Shown: positions 36,130 to 44,930 of the stretch, piece by piece
Layout: each line of letters starts with the position of its first letter
Numbering within the stretch: position 1 is the stretch's first letter
Source: Ensifer sp. LC163
Lineage (GTDB): Bacteria; Pseudomonadota; Alphaproteobacteria; Rhizobiales; Rhizobiaceae
Assembly: GCF_001695855.1 (NCBI RefSeq)
Contig: NZ_MBSS01000056.1
Coordinates: 186,001-250,000 of the forward strand
Direction of reading: 5' to 3'
DNA length: 64,000 bases
Notes under the pieces: generated by a model
Told to the model about the DNA's origin: nothing
The model's database searches: none
Seen by the model: the letters and a program-made list of their open reading frames with translations, nothing else
Position numbers and translations under genes: made by a program

Positions 36130-37223
36130 GTGGTCTTCTCCAGAAATTCGTCGAAAATCTCACCCAATCGCCTCGCCGCAGCGGGAAAGGATCGCTCTTC
36201 GTGGACGAAGCGTCGAGCTTCGTCGCCAAGTTGTTGGCGGGTAAACGGTTCATCGATCAGGCGGCGGATCGCGGCGGCGTAGGCCTCGACGTCGCCCTCG
36301 GGCGTCAGCAATCCGGTCTCGCCATCCCTCACCACCTCCGGCACGCCGGCCGTCCGCTGCGCTATGACGGGCAGCCCTGCCGCCTGCGCCTCGAGATAGG
36401 CCAGCCCATAGGCTTCACCGCAGCCGGGCCAAAGATAAAGCCCGCTTTCGCTGAGGATGGCGGGAATGTCGCGCGCGTCCTTTTCGCCAAGCCAGAACAA
36501 CCGATCCGCGGGCAATGCAGAAAAAGCATCGCGGACCTGCTGTCGGCACGGCCCGTCGCCGACAATGGTCATTGTCCAGGGCCGATCGACAAGCAACGCT
36601 AGCGAGCTCGCAAGCATGCGGTAACTGTTCAGCTTGTCGCCGCTGCGCATCATCGCCACGGCGACAAGACGGCAGCCATCAACGGCTGCGTGGGATTGCG
36701 ACGAGAACGGGCTCGTATCGATGAAGGGAGGGAGCATTGTATGCCGGCAATCGGGCGCTGCCTCCAGCAGACCATCGCGGTCCCGCCGCGTCAGACAGAT
36801 ATTGACCGCCGCCTGCTCTATCGCGCGCAGTACATGGCGTTGGGCAACGGCGCGGACGCCCTCATTGCGACGGAGAGAGTAGGAGGCCTCCGCCGTGACG
36901 TAGGGAATGGAAAACTCGGCCGCAAGCCCCGGCCCTATCAGATCAGGTGCCTTGTAATAGGGGTGATAGCAAAACCAGGCATTCGGCGGCGTTTCGGCCA
37001 GCCAGAGGGTGCGAATCCGCTCCGCTTCCCCAACTGCGGCTGCCGTGATCGATGCGAACTGCGCCTCGCAAGCGTCCGCCATGAAGCTACGCAACTCGCT
37101 GGTAATCGACACCTCGTGCCCCGCTTGCCGCAGCGCGTCAATCAGCATGCGCGCCATCAGCCGGTCACCGGATGGAACAGGGTGGCTGGGGGATTTCAGC
37201 GGCGCGTAAAAGGCGATTTTCAT
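36126..37223 (-). CDS. GT4-family glycosyltransferase (D)
   Basis: A 365-residue GT-B enzyme of the GT4 type. It opens MKIAFYAPLKSPSHPVPSGDR (acceptor-domain first strand) and contains the donor-domain MTIVGDGPCRQQV and the E-x7-E motif in CGEAYGLAYLEAQAAG. It would add a sugar from a nucleotide donor. It leads the deacetylase gene with an ATGA overlap, so the sugar it transfers is a candidate for the deacetylation. No ribosome binding site is convincing. Confidence 0.85.
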   Translation of the reverse strand: MKIAFYAPLKSPSHPVPSGDRLMARMLIDALRQAGHEVSITSELRSFMADACEAQFASITAAAVGEAERIRTLWLAETPPNAWFCYHPYYKAPDLIGPGLAAEFSIPYVTAEASYSLRRNEGVRAVAQRHVLRAIEQAAVNICLTRRDRDGLLEAAPDCRHTMLPPFIDTSPFSSQSHAAVDGCRLVAVAMMRSGDKLNSYRMLASSLALLVDRPWTMTIVGDGPCRQQVRDAFSALPADRLFWLGEKDARDIPAILSESGLYLWPGCGEAYGLAYLEAQAAGLPVIAQRTAGVPEVVRDGETGLLTPEGDVEAYAAAIRRLIDEPFTRQQLGDEARRFVHEERSFPAAARRLGEIFDEFLEKTT

Positions 37224-37315
37224 GCAGAGCGAGCTATCGCGCCTTCCTTTGGCGCTGTCAACGGCGGCGGGCAGTGCAAGCGCAGCCTTTGGGCTGCACT
37301 CGGACCCTCACCGGA

Positions 37316-37600
37316 TCAATCGATAGGTATGTCGTAGTAATCCCTCCGAACGAGCTTGAGCGATCGGTCCGGCTGGATAATGTAAGTCTCTTTGACGAAG
37401 CTGTTTCCGCTCATGAAATTATGCGGCACGATGCTGCCGACCGGTGCTTTCGTCAGCTTGGTGCGCGGTTGCCCGCCATAGGTGATGCTGCCCGGAATCG
37501 GCGCCAGGTCAGGCGTCGTACAGCCGGCAAGTGCCAGGCCGAGCACCGCGAACAACACCAACGGCCCGCAGAAACGAGACACATGTCTAGGATCAATCAT
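37316..37600 (-). CDS. Small secreted lipoprotein, unknown
   Basis: A 94-residue protein with a signal peptide and lipobox (LVLFAVLGLALAGC, lipidated Cys near residue 27), so it is anchored in the membrane after export. The mature part is short and ends ETYIIQPDRSLKLVRRDYYDIPID. I do not recognise a family. ATG at 37600 has AGGAGG eight bases upstream; GTG at 37603 would overlap it. The gene stands alone between the glycosyltransferase and the lytic transglycosylase, with its promoter in the 248 bases upstream. Confidence 0.75.
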   Translation of the reverse strand: MIDPRHVSRFCGPLVLFAVLGLALAGCTTPDLAPIPGSITYGGQPRTKLTKAPVGSIVPHNFMSGNSFVKETYIIQPDRSLKLVRRDYYDIPID

Positions 37601-37848
37601 CACCAATGCCTCCTAAGGCCGGCCTGAAACAAGGTGCTTTGGGCCCACAGCGTCGCGCGTCAAGGATCACCTGCAAAGGTCGCGATAGCACATTAAACTC
37701 GCGGCATAACTCCGTAACTCGGCTCCAACTTGAGCGATCAAGCAATACCGCTTCTGCCGCCTTGCGCTCCATCTAGGGTCTGGACCTAGTCTTCGGATTG
37801 CCGTCGTCAAGAAAGGCGCCGAGCCGCTCAAGCAGACGTGATGCGAAA

Positions 37849-39303
37849 TTACTCTACGCCAGCGTCGGTAGCAGCCGGTGCCTGTGCCGTAGGCGCCGCT
37901 TTGGCATGTTCCGCCAACAGCCCGTAGGCCACGTAGTACTTGTAGATATTGCCGACATACTGAACCGTCTCGCGCCCAACAATCTCGGCGGCTGCATTTT
38001 CGACATTGCCGAACCAGAGGTCAGGATTGAGCCCCATATCCTTCGCCTTCGCCCGGAACTTGCGCAAGTTTCCCGGGCCGGCATTGTAGGCTGCAAATGC
38101 AAAGAGGAGCTGGTTGCGCGGCGTGATCGCGGGATCGGCGATGTAGGTGTCCACCAGGTGCCGGAGGTACTTCGACCCTGCCTGGACGTTCAGATCCTGG
38201 TCCTTGTCGATCCCCTTGATGCCAACGGACTTGTCGGCCGCCGTCGACGGCAGGAGCTGCATGACGCCGACCGCACCACGCGGGCTGCGCCTGGACTGAT
38301 CGAGCTGGGACTCCTGATAGCCCTGCGCCATCAGCATGAGATAATCGAAGGAGTACGTGTCGCCGTGCTTGCGGAAAATCTCGACCAATTTCTGGAACCG
38401 CTCGACATCGGCCGGCGCATAGGCGCGCTTCAGCATCTTGTCGCTCTTGTAGTAGGAATTCTTCAGGATATTGCCAAAGGTCGTGCCGACGCGATGCGTT
38501 TTGACGAAGGCATCGAGCGTCGCTTTCAGTTTGGGACTATCCTTGCGGATCGCCCAGGCGATCTGCCCATGATCTGACACCAGGATATCGTCGCGTACCT
38601 TGATATCCCTAAAGACCGTAGCCCAGATGTCGGCCTTGTACTTGTCGACAACCGTCCACGGCAACAGACCGGCATTGATCATCTCGAGCACATCTTCGTC
38701 CTCGAGATTTTCGTCCATATCCTTGATCGATATCGGTGCGCGGCCGGCCTTGACGAATCCGGCACTCAGCGCGACCAGATGCTCATGGTAGCTGCTGGAC
38801 TTGCGCACGCGGACCTCCTGTCCGCTCAGATCGTCGACACTGGCAATGGCCGGCGCAGAGGGGCCGGTTACCAGCACTTCCTTGGCCTCATCGAACAAAG
38901 GGGCAGTGAAATCGACCTTCGCCAATCGTGCTTCCGTTATCGTCAGGTTGCCCATCACGATGTCGCCACGCCCGTCCTCCAACGCCGTCAATAGCCGCGC
39001 TCGGGGCACAGGCACAAAGGCGATGCGAATTTTCTCGATCTCCCTCTTCCGCCCGGCATTGAGTTCCTTCTCCAATGCCATCCCGAATTCCACCGCGGTG
39101 CCAAGCTGCCGGCCGCGATCGATGAAGTAGATGGTCTTGCTGAATGGAACGACGATCCGAATGAGGCGCCGCTTCTCCATGACGTCGAGATCGCCCAGAT
39201 GCGGGGCGATGATCGCCTGGAACGTACTTTCGTTCGATTGCGCCTGCAGGTTCCCAATCCCAACGATCGCGAAGAGCAGCATGAACAATGCAAGCCGTTT
39301 CAT
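37849..39303 (-). CDS. mltF: MltF-like lytic transglycosylase with solute-binding domain
   Basis: A 484-residue periplasmic enzyme. A signal peptide (1-22) is followed by a SBP_bac_3 regulatory domain (about 35-285) and an SLT domain (about 310-450) with catalytic Glu331 in GYQESQLD, then GAVGVMQLLPSTA and AYNAGPGN. MltF cleaves peptidoglycan with 1,6-anhydro ring formation; the binding domain senses muropeptides or amino acids. ATG at 39303 has GGAGG upstream and begins the signal peptide. It follows the MscS-type gene by 25 bases, so the two form an operon linking wall turnover and turgor. Confidence 0.88.
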   Translation of the reverse strand: MKRLALFMLLFAIVGIGNLQAQSNESTFQAIIAPHLGDLDVMEKRRLIRIVVPFSKTIYFIDRGRQLGTAVEFGMALEKELNAGRKREIEKIRIAFVPVPRARLLTALEDGRGDIVMGNLTITEARLAKVDFTAPLFDEAKEVLVTGPSAPAIASVDDLSGQEVRVRKSSSYHEHLVALSAGFVKAGRAPISIKDMDENLEDEDVLEMINAGLLPWTVVDKYKADIWATVFRDIKVRDDILVSDHGQIAWAIRKDSPKLKATLDAFVKTHRVGTTFGNILKNSYYKSDKMLKRAYAPADVERFQKLVEIFRKHGDTYSFDYLMLMAQGYQESQLDQSRRSPRGAVGVMQLLPSTAADKSVGIKGIDKDQDLNVQAGSKYLRHLVDTYIADPAITPRNQLLFAFAAYNAGPGNLRKFRAKAKDMGLNPDLWFGNVENAAAEIVGRETVQYVGNIYKYYVAYGLLAEHAKAAPTAQAPAATDAGVE

Positions 39304-39328
39304 CTTGGCCTCCCCAGCCCGAGAAACC

Positions 39329-41434
39329 CTATTCCGGCGGTGCGCCCTCACCGAGCGCTGCTGCCGCATTCTTCTTGGCGATCGCATCGCGCGTCGCCGC
39401 AGCCGCGGCCGCGGTCTGCTCGTCGCCGGCCACCTGCACCGTCGGCGAGGCGAACGAGATGCCGTTCTTGTCGAACGCCTCCTTGATCATCGCCTGCGCC
39501 CGGCGCCGGATCTGCGTCTGATGTCCCGGCTTCGTCGTCATCGCGAAGCTCAAGGTGATGCCGTAGTCGCCGAACGTCTCGACGCCCTTCATCTTCACCG
39601 TCTCGATGATCATCGGACCGAGTTCCGGATCTTCGAGAAGCGTCGCGCCGATGCCCTTCACCACCTTCTTCACCTTGGCGATGTCGGCCTCGTAGGAGAC
39701 GTTGATCATGAACTTGTCGATCACCCAGTCGCGGCTCATGTTCTGGACGGCGCCAAGCGAGCCGAACGGCACGGTGAAGACCGGGCCGCGATGATGCCGC
39801 AGCTTCACCGAACGGATGCTGAAGGATTCGACCGTGCCCTTGTAGCTACCGCTTTGAATGTACTCGCCGATACGGAACGCATCATCCGTCATGTAGAAGA
39901 TCCCGCTGATGACATCCTTGACCAGGGTCTGCGAGCCAAAGCCGATGGCGACGCCAAAAACACCGGCGCCGGCGATCAGCGGGCCGATCTGCACACCAAG
40001 GCCGGAGAGCACCATCAGCACCGCCACCACCAGGATGAAGGCCGCCAGGAAATTGCGCAGGATCGGCATCAGCGTCAGCAGGCGGGTGTTGCGGGCCCGT
40101 TGAGCGGGATCGGTCGTTTCGACGGCGGCATGCTTGACGCGCAGGCTGATCAGGCTCTTGATCAACTGCCATACCAGATCCGCCGCCAGCACGATGACGA
40201 CACCGGCAAGCACGCCACGGAAGATCCGATTGAGGGCATCGTCCTGCACCATCATCGACGCGTTGACGCGGAAGACAAGCGCCAGCCATCCCGCCGCCAG
40301 GGCAATGATCACCAGTCTGGCGCCGCGTTCGATCAGCACGTTGCGCATCACCCGCATGTCGTCGTCCGCCGCCGTGTCGAGCATCGTCTTGGCAAAGGCA
40401 CTGGTGAAACGCAGGAGCGACGGCAGGCCGATGACATAAAGGCCGATCCAGAACAGCACCCGCATGTCCGCCACCCACAGCAGCCAGAGCAGCACCAGGA
40501 AGGCGACCATCAGGATGTTGCCGACAACGCGGCGCGAGCCCGTGGTGGCGCCGACAGGCCGGCGCAGCACGGTGAGGATGGCAAGCGCCAGCACGACCAG
40601 ACCGAGGGCGGCGGCAATCAGATTGCGCACGTCTGCGGAGATTGAAAGGGCGTGCATGGCGTCGCCAATGCCCCATATGGCGGCGGCCGCGCAGATAATC
40701 GCCACCGAGGAGCGGTACCAGAACCGGGCATCCTCAGTCGTCAGCGAGAGATAGCCAGTCCGGCCGGCCGGATCCGTCGCGTCAACCGGCCCGCCGGACA
40801 GCACCGCGGATGCGATGGTGATAAGCAGGCGAGCCCCGATCCAGGCAACCAGCAGCGGCGCGATGGTCTCTTCAAGCCGTGAGGGCCAGTCGGCCACAGC
40901 AAGCACGGTGGTCGTGGCGATCGCGAACACCAGCAGCGGCAGCACTTTGACGAGCATCGAACGCGCCGGCCCGGTCAACTGCGCAGAACTCAATGTCCGT
41001 CTCAGCAGATAACGCAGCAGGTATTCGGCGCCGTAACCGATCAACAGGATGAAGAAGAACCCTTTGAGGATCGGCGCCGTGCCATGGTTCTCCATCTCGC
41101 CCTGGAGACGGGTCCGCGCCGCATCGAACTCGGCACCGATGCGCGGCACCGCGTTGGTGATGCCGGTCATGTGGCGGCGGAGTTCGGCCGTCCAGCGGGC
41201 CGCAAACCCGCTCGCCGGCGCCGCATCGGCAGGTGCCGCTGCCGCAGGCGTCGTGCCGGCTGGCGTCGCCGGCTGTCTGGTGGCCAGCCATTGCCGGACC
41301 TCCGGATCGTCGAGCAATTCGATCAGTTGCTGAACCTTGGCCGGCTCTGCGGCCGGCGCGGTGGCTTGGGTCTGAGCCTGGCTCGCGGACACAAGTCCCA
41401 GAAACACCGTCAAAAAAGCTAGAATACGGGCCAT
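39329..41434 (-). CDS. MscS-family mechanosensitive channel (large, with periplasmic N-terminus)
   Basis: A channel of about 701 residues. A signal peptide (MARILAFLTVFLGLVSASQA) and an Ala/Pro-rich periplasmic region precede about eight membrane segments and a C-terminal MscS core (pore helix LVKDVISGIFYMTDDAFRIGEYI with the beta domain after it). It opens under membrane tension to release solutes during osmotic downshift. ATG at 41434 gives the signal peptide; in-frame ATGs at 41473 and 41482 are alternatives. Followed by the MltF-like gene in the same operon. Confidence 0.85.
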   Translation of the reverse strand: MARILAFLTVFLGLVSASQAQTQATAPAAEPAKVQQLIELLDDPEVRQWLATRQPATPAGTTPAAAAPADAAPASGFAARWTAELRRHMTGITNAVPRIGAEFDAARTRLQGEMENHGTAPILKGFFFILLIGYGAEYLLRYLLRRTLSSAQLTGPARSMLVKVLPLLVFAIATTTVLAVADWPSRLEETIAPLLVAWIGARLLITIASAVLSGGPVDATDPAGRTGYLSLTTEDARFWYRSSVAIICAAAAIWGIGDAMHALSISADVRNLIAAALGLVVLALAILTVLRRPVGATTGSRRVVGNILMVAFLVLLWLLWVADMRVLFWIGLYVIGLPSLLRFTSAFAKTMLDTAADDDMRVMRNVLIERGARLVIIALAAGWLALVFRVNASMMVQDDALNRIFRGVLAGVVIVLAADLVWQLIKSLISLRVKHAAVETTDPAQRARNTRLLTLMPILRNFLAAFILVVAVLMVLSGLGVQIGPLIAGAGVFGVAIGFGSQTLVKDVISGIFYMTDDAFRIGEYIQSGSYKGTVESFSIRSVKLRHHRGPVFTVPFGSLGAVQNMSRDWVIDKFMINVSYEADIAKVKKVVKGIGATLLEDPELGPMIIETVKMKGVETFGDYGITLSFAMTTKPGHQTQIRRRAQAMIKEAFDKNGISFASPTVQVAGDEQTAAAAAATRDAIAKKNAAAALGEGAPPE

Positions 41435-41591
41435 TGAGCCCCAGAACCCACGTGGCGAACTGACACCGAACATACTGATCATACCCCCAGCGACCGGCGG
41501 AGCGCCGATCGATTCCTGTCCTCATCCGCACAAACGCTAACACAGTCCCCGGCGTTTATACCAATTTCCGTTTTCGGTGCGCCTTTTCAGA

Positions 41592-44183
41592 TCAACGACG
41601 GCGGAAACCGCCACCGCCGCCACCATGAAATCCGCCGCCCCCACCGTGGAAGCCGCCGCCGCCCGAGAACCCACCGCCGCCGTGGAAGCCACCGCCACCA
41701 AATCCGCCGCTGCCACCGCCAAATCCGCCGGGGCGATCGAACCCACCCCCTCCGAAGCCCCCGCCGCTTGGGAAATTCAACGGACGCTGGTCGAACGACT
41801 GATGCTCGAAGGAACGCTGGTTGCCGACCTGGCGCCCGGCGCGATCGATCGCCAAGTGGTCCGGCGCCCGATTGCCGATGGCGTTCCCGCCACCGGCCGG
41901 ACCGCGATCGTCGATGCGCTTGTTCAGGTTCTGCGCCGCATCCGGGTGCTGGGTTGCGAACTGCTGACCGGCTCTCTTCGCATCCTGGATCGACGGCTTT
42001 TGAACCGGCTGCCAGCCGTCCGGTGTGTGCTTCTGCCATTGGCCATCGTCGCGACGATAGACATTGCCATCGCGTCCGGCATAGACGTCGCCGCCCTTGC
42101 CGCCGGCAACGAAGCCGTGATTGCCGTCGGAGGTGCGCCAATGGGCACCGGCGCCGCCGGCGGTCGAGCCGCCGCTGATCCGGGCGAAATCCGAACCGTG
42201 CTTGACCGCGGCCGTACCCCAGCTGCCATAGACATTGTGCCCGCCACGCGCGATCGCCGCATTGCCGGTGCGGGGATTGTAGGCAGCGACAAAGCCGCGC
42301 TCGCCTGCCGGACCGTAGCCCGCGGCGCCACGGATATAGGTGCCGGTGCGCGGGTTGTAGGCAGCGCCGGCCGCGATACCGCGATAGGGACCATAAGCGT
42401 AGCCATAGCGGCCGAACGTGCCGACCGCCGGATTGTAGAACGCGCCGACGCCATAGCTTACCGGGCGTGGATAATAGGGCCAGTAGCCGCCACCGGCCCA
42501 ACCATAGTCCCAGTAGTCGTCATAGTACCAGCCGGTGCCGTAGACGAACGTGTCCCAGGCGAGGTAGGCCCCGAGATAGCCCATGGTGTATCCGAACCAA
42601 ACCGCGTCCGGCTCGGTGTCGTAGATGCGGACATAGGTAGCGTTGTAGACCGGCGATGACGGCGGGATCGTGTAGATCTCGTCGGGGACGGCCTTTGCCA
42701 CGGTGAACGGACCGGTCGGCGTATCGCCGACGAACCAGACGCCGTCCTTCAACACGAAGTACCTGTCGGCAACCTGGATCACCGTTTCATTGGTATTGAC
42801 GGCATAGGTGAGCGCCGTTCCGTCGATCTTCTCGAATTTCGGGTCGCCGCTATAGGCGACCTCAACCTTCACCGAACCGTCCAGCGAGACGCGGGCCTTT
42901 TCGGGAATACTGGCCTTCAACCTGGCTTCGGCATTTTCCGAGGTGCCCGGAACCGACGAGCGGACCGTGTAATAGGCGGCATCCTCCGGAATATTCTGGA
43001 AATCCTGGGGAAGGTTGGGGGTGGCGAAGGTCCAGGGGCCATCGAGCGACGCAGCCGAGAACCAGCGGCCGGAGACGAGCACGTACCAGTTCGAATCCTG
43101 AGCCAGATAGAACACATCGCTCTCGGTGTTCGTCGCAATCTTCAGACCGGTGCCCGGCACGGCTTCGAGCTTCGGCTCGCCGTCGAAGACGAGCAGTTCC
43201 GACGGCGTGTCCGAATAGATGACCTTGGGCACCGCGCCCTCTCCGGCAGCCAGCGGAATGGCCGCCTTCGCGTCCTTCCAGTTGTCATCATCGGGCAATT
43301 TGCCGAACAGATCGGGAAGCGAGGTTACCGGCTGCCAGCCGCTCGACAGGTCTTTCGACTGAAGCCATGCCTTTTCGTTGCGAAGATAATAGGTGCTGTC
43401 GGCGTCGAGCTTGAACAGGTCCCAATTGGTGTTGACGGCAAAGGAGAGGCCTTCGGCGCCCTTGACCGGCGCGAACACCGCCTTGCCGTCGGTCTGCACC
43501 AGCAGCGCCGGCACCTTGCTGACGTAGATCGGCGGCGGATCGGCCTTCAGACCTTCGACATTGCCGAGCCGCTCATAGTCGGCAAGGCTCGCGGTCAGCT
43601 TGTCCTCCGACAGCGTTATGGTGCCGACGGGCATCACCTTGCCGACCTCCAAGGCGAGGTCGGCCAGTTCCTGGCGATCGAGAACCGAGAAATTGATCTC
43701 GTCGACCTTGATGTCGGAGACGACCACCTCGTCCGAGCCGCTGTCCGCCACGGTCTTGCCCGTCACCCCGATGACACCGAAGATCGGCTTGGCATCGTCG
43801 GACTGCTTGTATTCGGCGGCGATCAGGGCGTCGAGATCGGTAAAATCCTTCCAGGCGTTCACCTGCGGCTGGTAGAGCGTGATCGTCGCCCCCTTGTCGG
43901 TCTTGTAGGCGCGCGGCCAGCCAAGGCCCTTCGGATCGGCATCGGCCAGGTACTTGCCGCTGACGAAACCGTCATTCCCTTCGAAGCTGACGGCGCACCA
44001 GGTCCCGGCATCGTCGCATTCCTTGACGTCGACCTGTGCGCCGGCGGCGATCTTGCCGAGGCTGTCGAACCCGGTGCCCGGCCCGGCGCGAAAATTGACC
44101 GATGCCGTCGTCGTGGCAGGGCCTGCGGCAGCCGTTCCCGAAGCAAGGGCGAGCAGGGTCAGGGTCAGGGGAAATCTGCGCAT
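41592..44183 (-). CDS. Large SH3-domain, Gly-rich secreted envelope protein
   Basis: An 863-residue exported protein with a signal peptide (RRFPLTLTLLALASGTAAA). An N-terminal SH3b domain (about 22-85, VNFRAGPGTGFDSLGKI) is typical of peptidoglycan-linked proteins. The middle has four Trp/Tyr-rich blocks built on 'VNTN..D.YYLRNEKAW' and 'YYVLV.GRWF', and residues 530-640 are Tyr/Gly/Trp-rich. A Gly-rich tail (about 805-860) repeats GGGGF and GGGFHG. It is probably an envelope or surface structural protein. GGAG lies before ATG. One copy of the 17-base site lies 92 bases upstream. Confidence 0.8.
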   Translation of the reverse strand: MRRFPLTLTLLALASGTAAAGPATTTASVNFRAGPGTGFDSLGKIAAGAQVDVKECDDAGTWCAVSFEGNDGFVSGKYLADADPKGLGWPRAYKTDKGATITLYQPQVNAWKDFTDLDALIAAEYKQSDDAKPIFGVIGVTGKTVADSGSDEVVVSDIKVDEINFSVLDRQELADLALEVGKVMPVGTITLSEDKLTASLADYERLGNVEGLKADPPPIYVSKVPALLVQTDGKAVFAPVKGAEGLSFAVNTNWDLFKLDADSTYYLRNEKAWLQSKDLSSGWQPVTSLPDLFGKLPDDDNWKDAKAAIPLAAGEGAVPKVIYSDTPSELLVFDGEPKLEAVPGTGLKIATNTESDVFYLAQDSNWYVLVSGRWFSAASLDGPWTFATPNLPQDFQNIPEDAAYYTVRSSVPGTSENAEARLKASIPEKARVSLDGSVKVEVAYSGDPKFEKIDGTALTYAVNTNETVIQVADRYFVLKDGVWFVGDTPTGPFTVAKAVPDEIYTIPPSSPVYNATYVRIYDTEPDAVWFGYTMGYLGAYLAWDTFVYGTGWYYDDYWDYGWAGGGYWPYYPRPVSYGVGAFYNPAVGTFGRYGYAYGPYRGIAAGAAYNPRTGTYIRGAAGYGPAGERGFVAAYNPRTGNAAIARGGHNVYGSWGTAAVKHGSDFARISGGSTAGGAGAHWRTSDGNHGFVAGGKGGDVYAGRDGNVYRRDDGQWQKHTPDGWQPVQKPSIQDAKRAGQQFATQHPDAAQNLNKRIDDRGPAGGGNAIGNRAPDHLAIDRAGRQVGNQRSFEHQSFDQRPLNFPSGGGFGGGGFDRPGGFGGGSGGFGGGGFHGGGGFSGGGGFHGGGGGFHGGGGGGFRRR

Positions 44184-44275
44184 CTTTGGCTTCTCCGACG
44201 TTGCCGCAATTGACTTTGTTGCAGGCGGGCATGGCCCTCATTGCTCAACAACATCGCTCCGCCGCGACCCGGCGC

Positions 44276-44292
44276 AAGTACGTAACAGTAAC
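44276..44292 (-). promoter_or_regulatory. 17-base regulon site, copy 1 (SH3 protein)
   Basis: Read toward the SH3 gene it is GTTACTGTTACGTACTT, ending 92 bases before the ATG at 44183. A possible -10 element ATGTTG lies about 21 bases downstream. It has the same orientation relative to its gene as copies 3 to 5. Confidence 0.75.
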
Positions 44293-44442
44293 AACGGCCG
44301 TAACGTCGGCGATGCAAAGGGAGCGTTCGACGTCACGCAGCGCAATTATCCGTGTTTTGGCGCGTAGTGATTGCATCGAGTCATTTATTCGAGCAAACTC
44401 ATATGTATGATTTGATCACGCCTACATGCGGAGGAAACACAC

Positions 44443-44901
44443 GTGAACACAAAAGCACCCAGCCAGATTGATGTCTTTGTCGGTTCCCGCGTCAGGATGC
44501 GTCGGTTGATGGCCGGGTTGAGCCAGGAGAAGCTGGCGGACGGCCTCGGCATCACGTTCCAACAGGTTCAGAAGTATGAAAAGGGCACGAATCGCATCGG
44601 AGCGAGTCGGTTGCAGGCAATCGCCGATGTTCTCGGCGTTCACCCCAGCTTTTTCTTCCAGGAAGGCGAAGAGGGTGCAGTTCCCCGGGCTGGTCTTGGC
44701 GATGTGCGCGAGCCCAACGAAATCTCGTCCTTCGTCTCGTCGAAGGAGGGTATTGCGCTCAATCGGGCCTTTCTGAAGATTACCGACCCGATCCTGCGCA
44801 AGAAGATCATTTCGCTGGTGGCCGCCGTCGCACAGACGCCCGAGGCAGAAACAGTCGCCGCCCACGGCAGCGCTGCGCACGCCCCCGACCTGCATGGATA
44901 G
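44443..44901 (+). CDS. XRE-family transcriptional regulator (PraR-like)
   Basis: A 152-residue repressor-type protein with a helix-turn-helix domain at about residues 17-71 (VRMRRLMAGLSQEKLADGLG, then QQVQKYEKGTNRIGASRL). The sequence strongly resembles the rhizobial PraR group of XRE regulators. The GTG start has GGAGGA about seven bases upstream. It lies 29 bases before the SARP-like regulator on the same strand and is the likely first gene of the YcaO-TfuA operon. The intergenic region (259 bases) is shared with the SH3 gene and holds regulon-site copy 1, but that site points the other way. Confidence 0.88.
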   Translation: MNTKAPSQIDVFVGSRVRMRRLMAGLSQEKLADGLGITFQQVQKYEKGTNRIGASRLQAIADVLGVHPSFFFQEGEEGAVPRAGLGDVREPNEISSFVSSKEGIALNRAFLKITDPILRKKIISLVAAVAQTPEAETVAAHGSAAHAPDLHG

Positions 44902-44930
44902 GCGCCACCGGTTGCCGATGAGATAGCCAG

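Noticed and set aside
39131-40645. Open frame of 504 codons opposite the MscS-type channel
   Set aside because: His/Arg/Gln-rich shadow frame; the MscS pore and beta domain are clear on the other strand.
41600-41780. Dense near-repeats that resemble a tandem array
   Set aside because: They encode the glycine-rich tail of the SH3 protein; there are no unique spacers, so it is not CRISPR.
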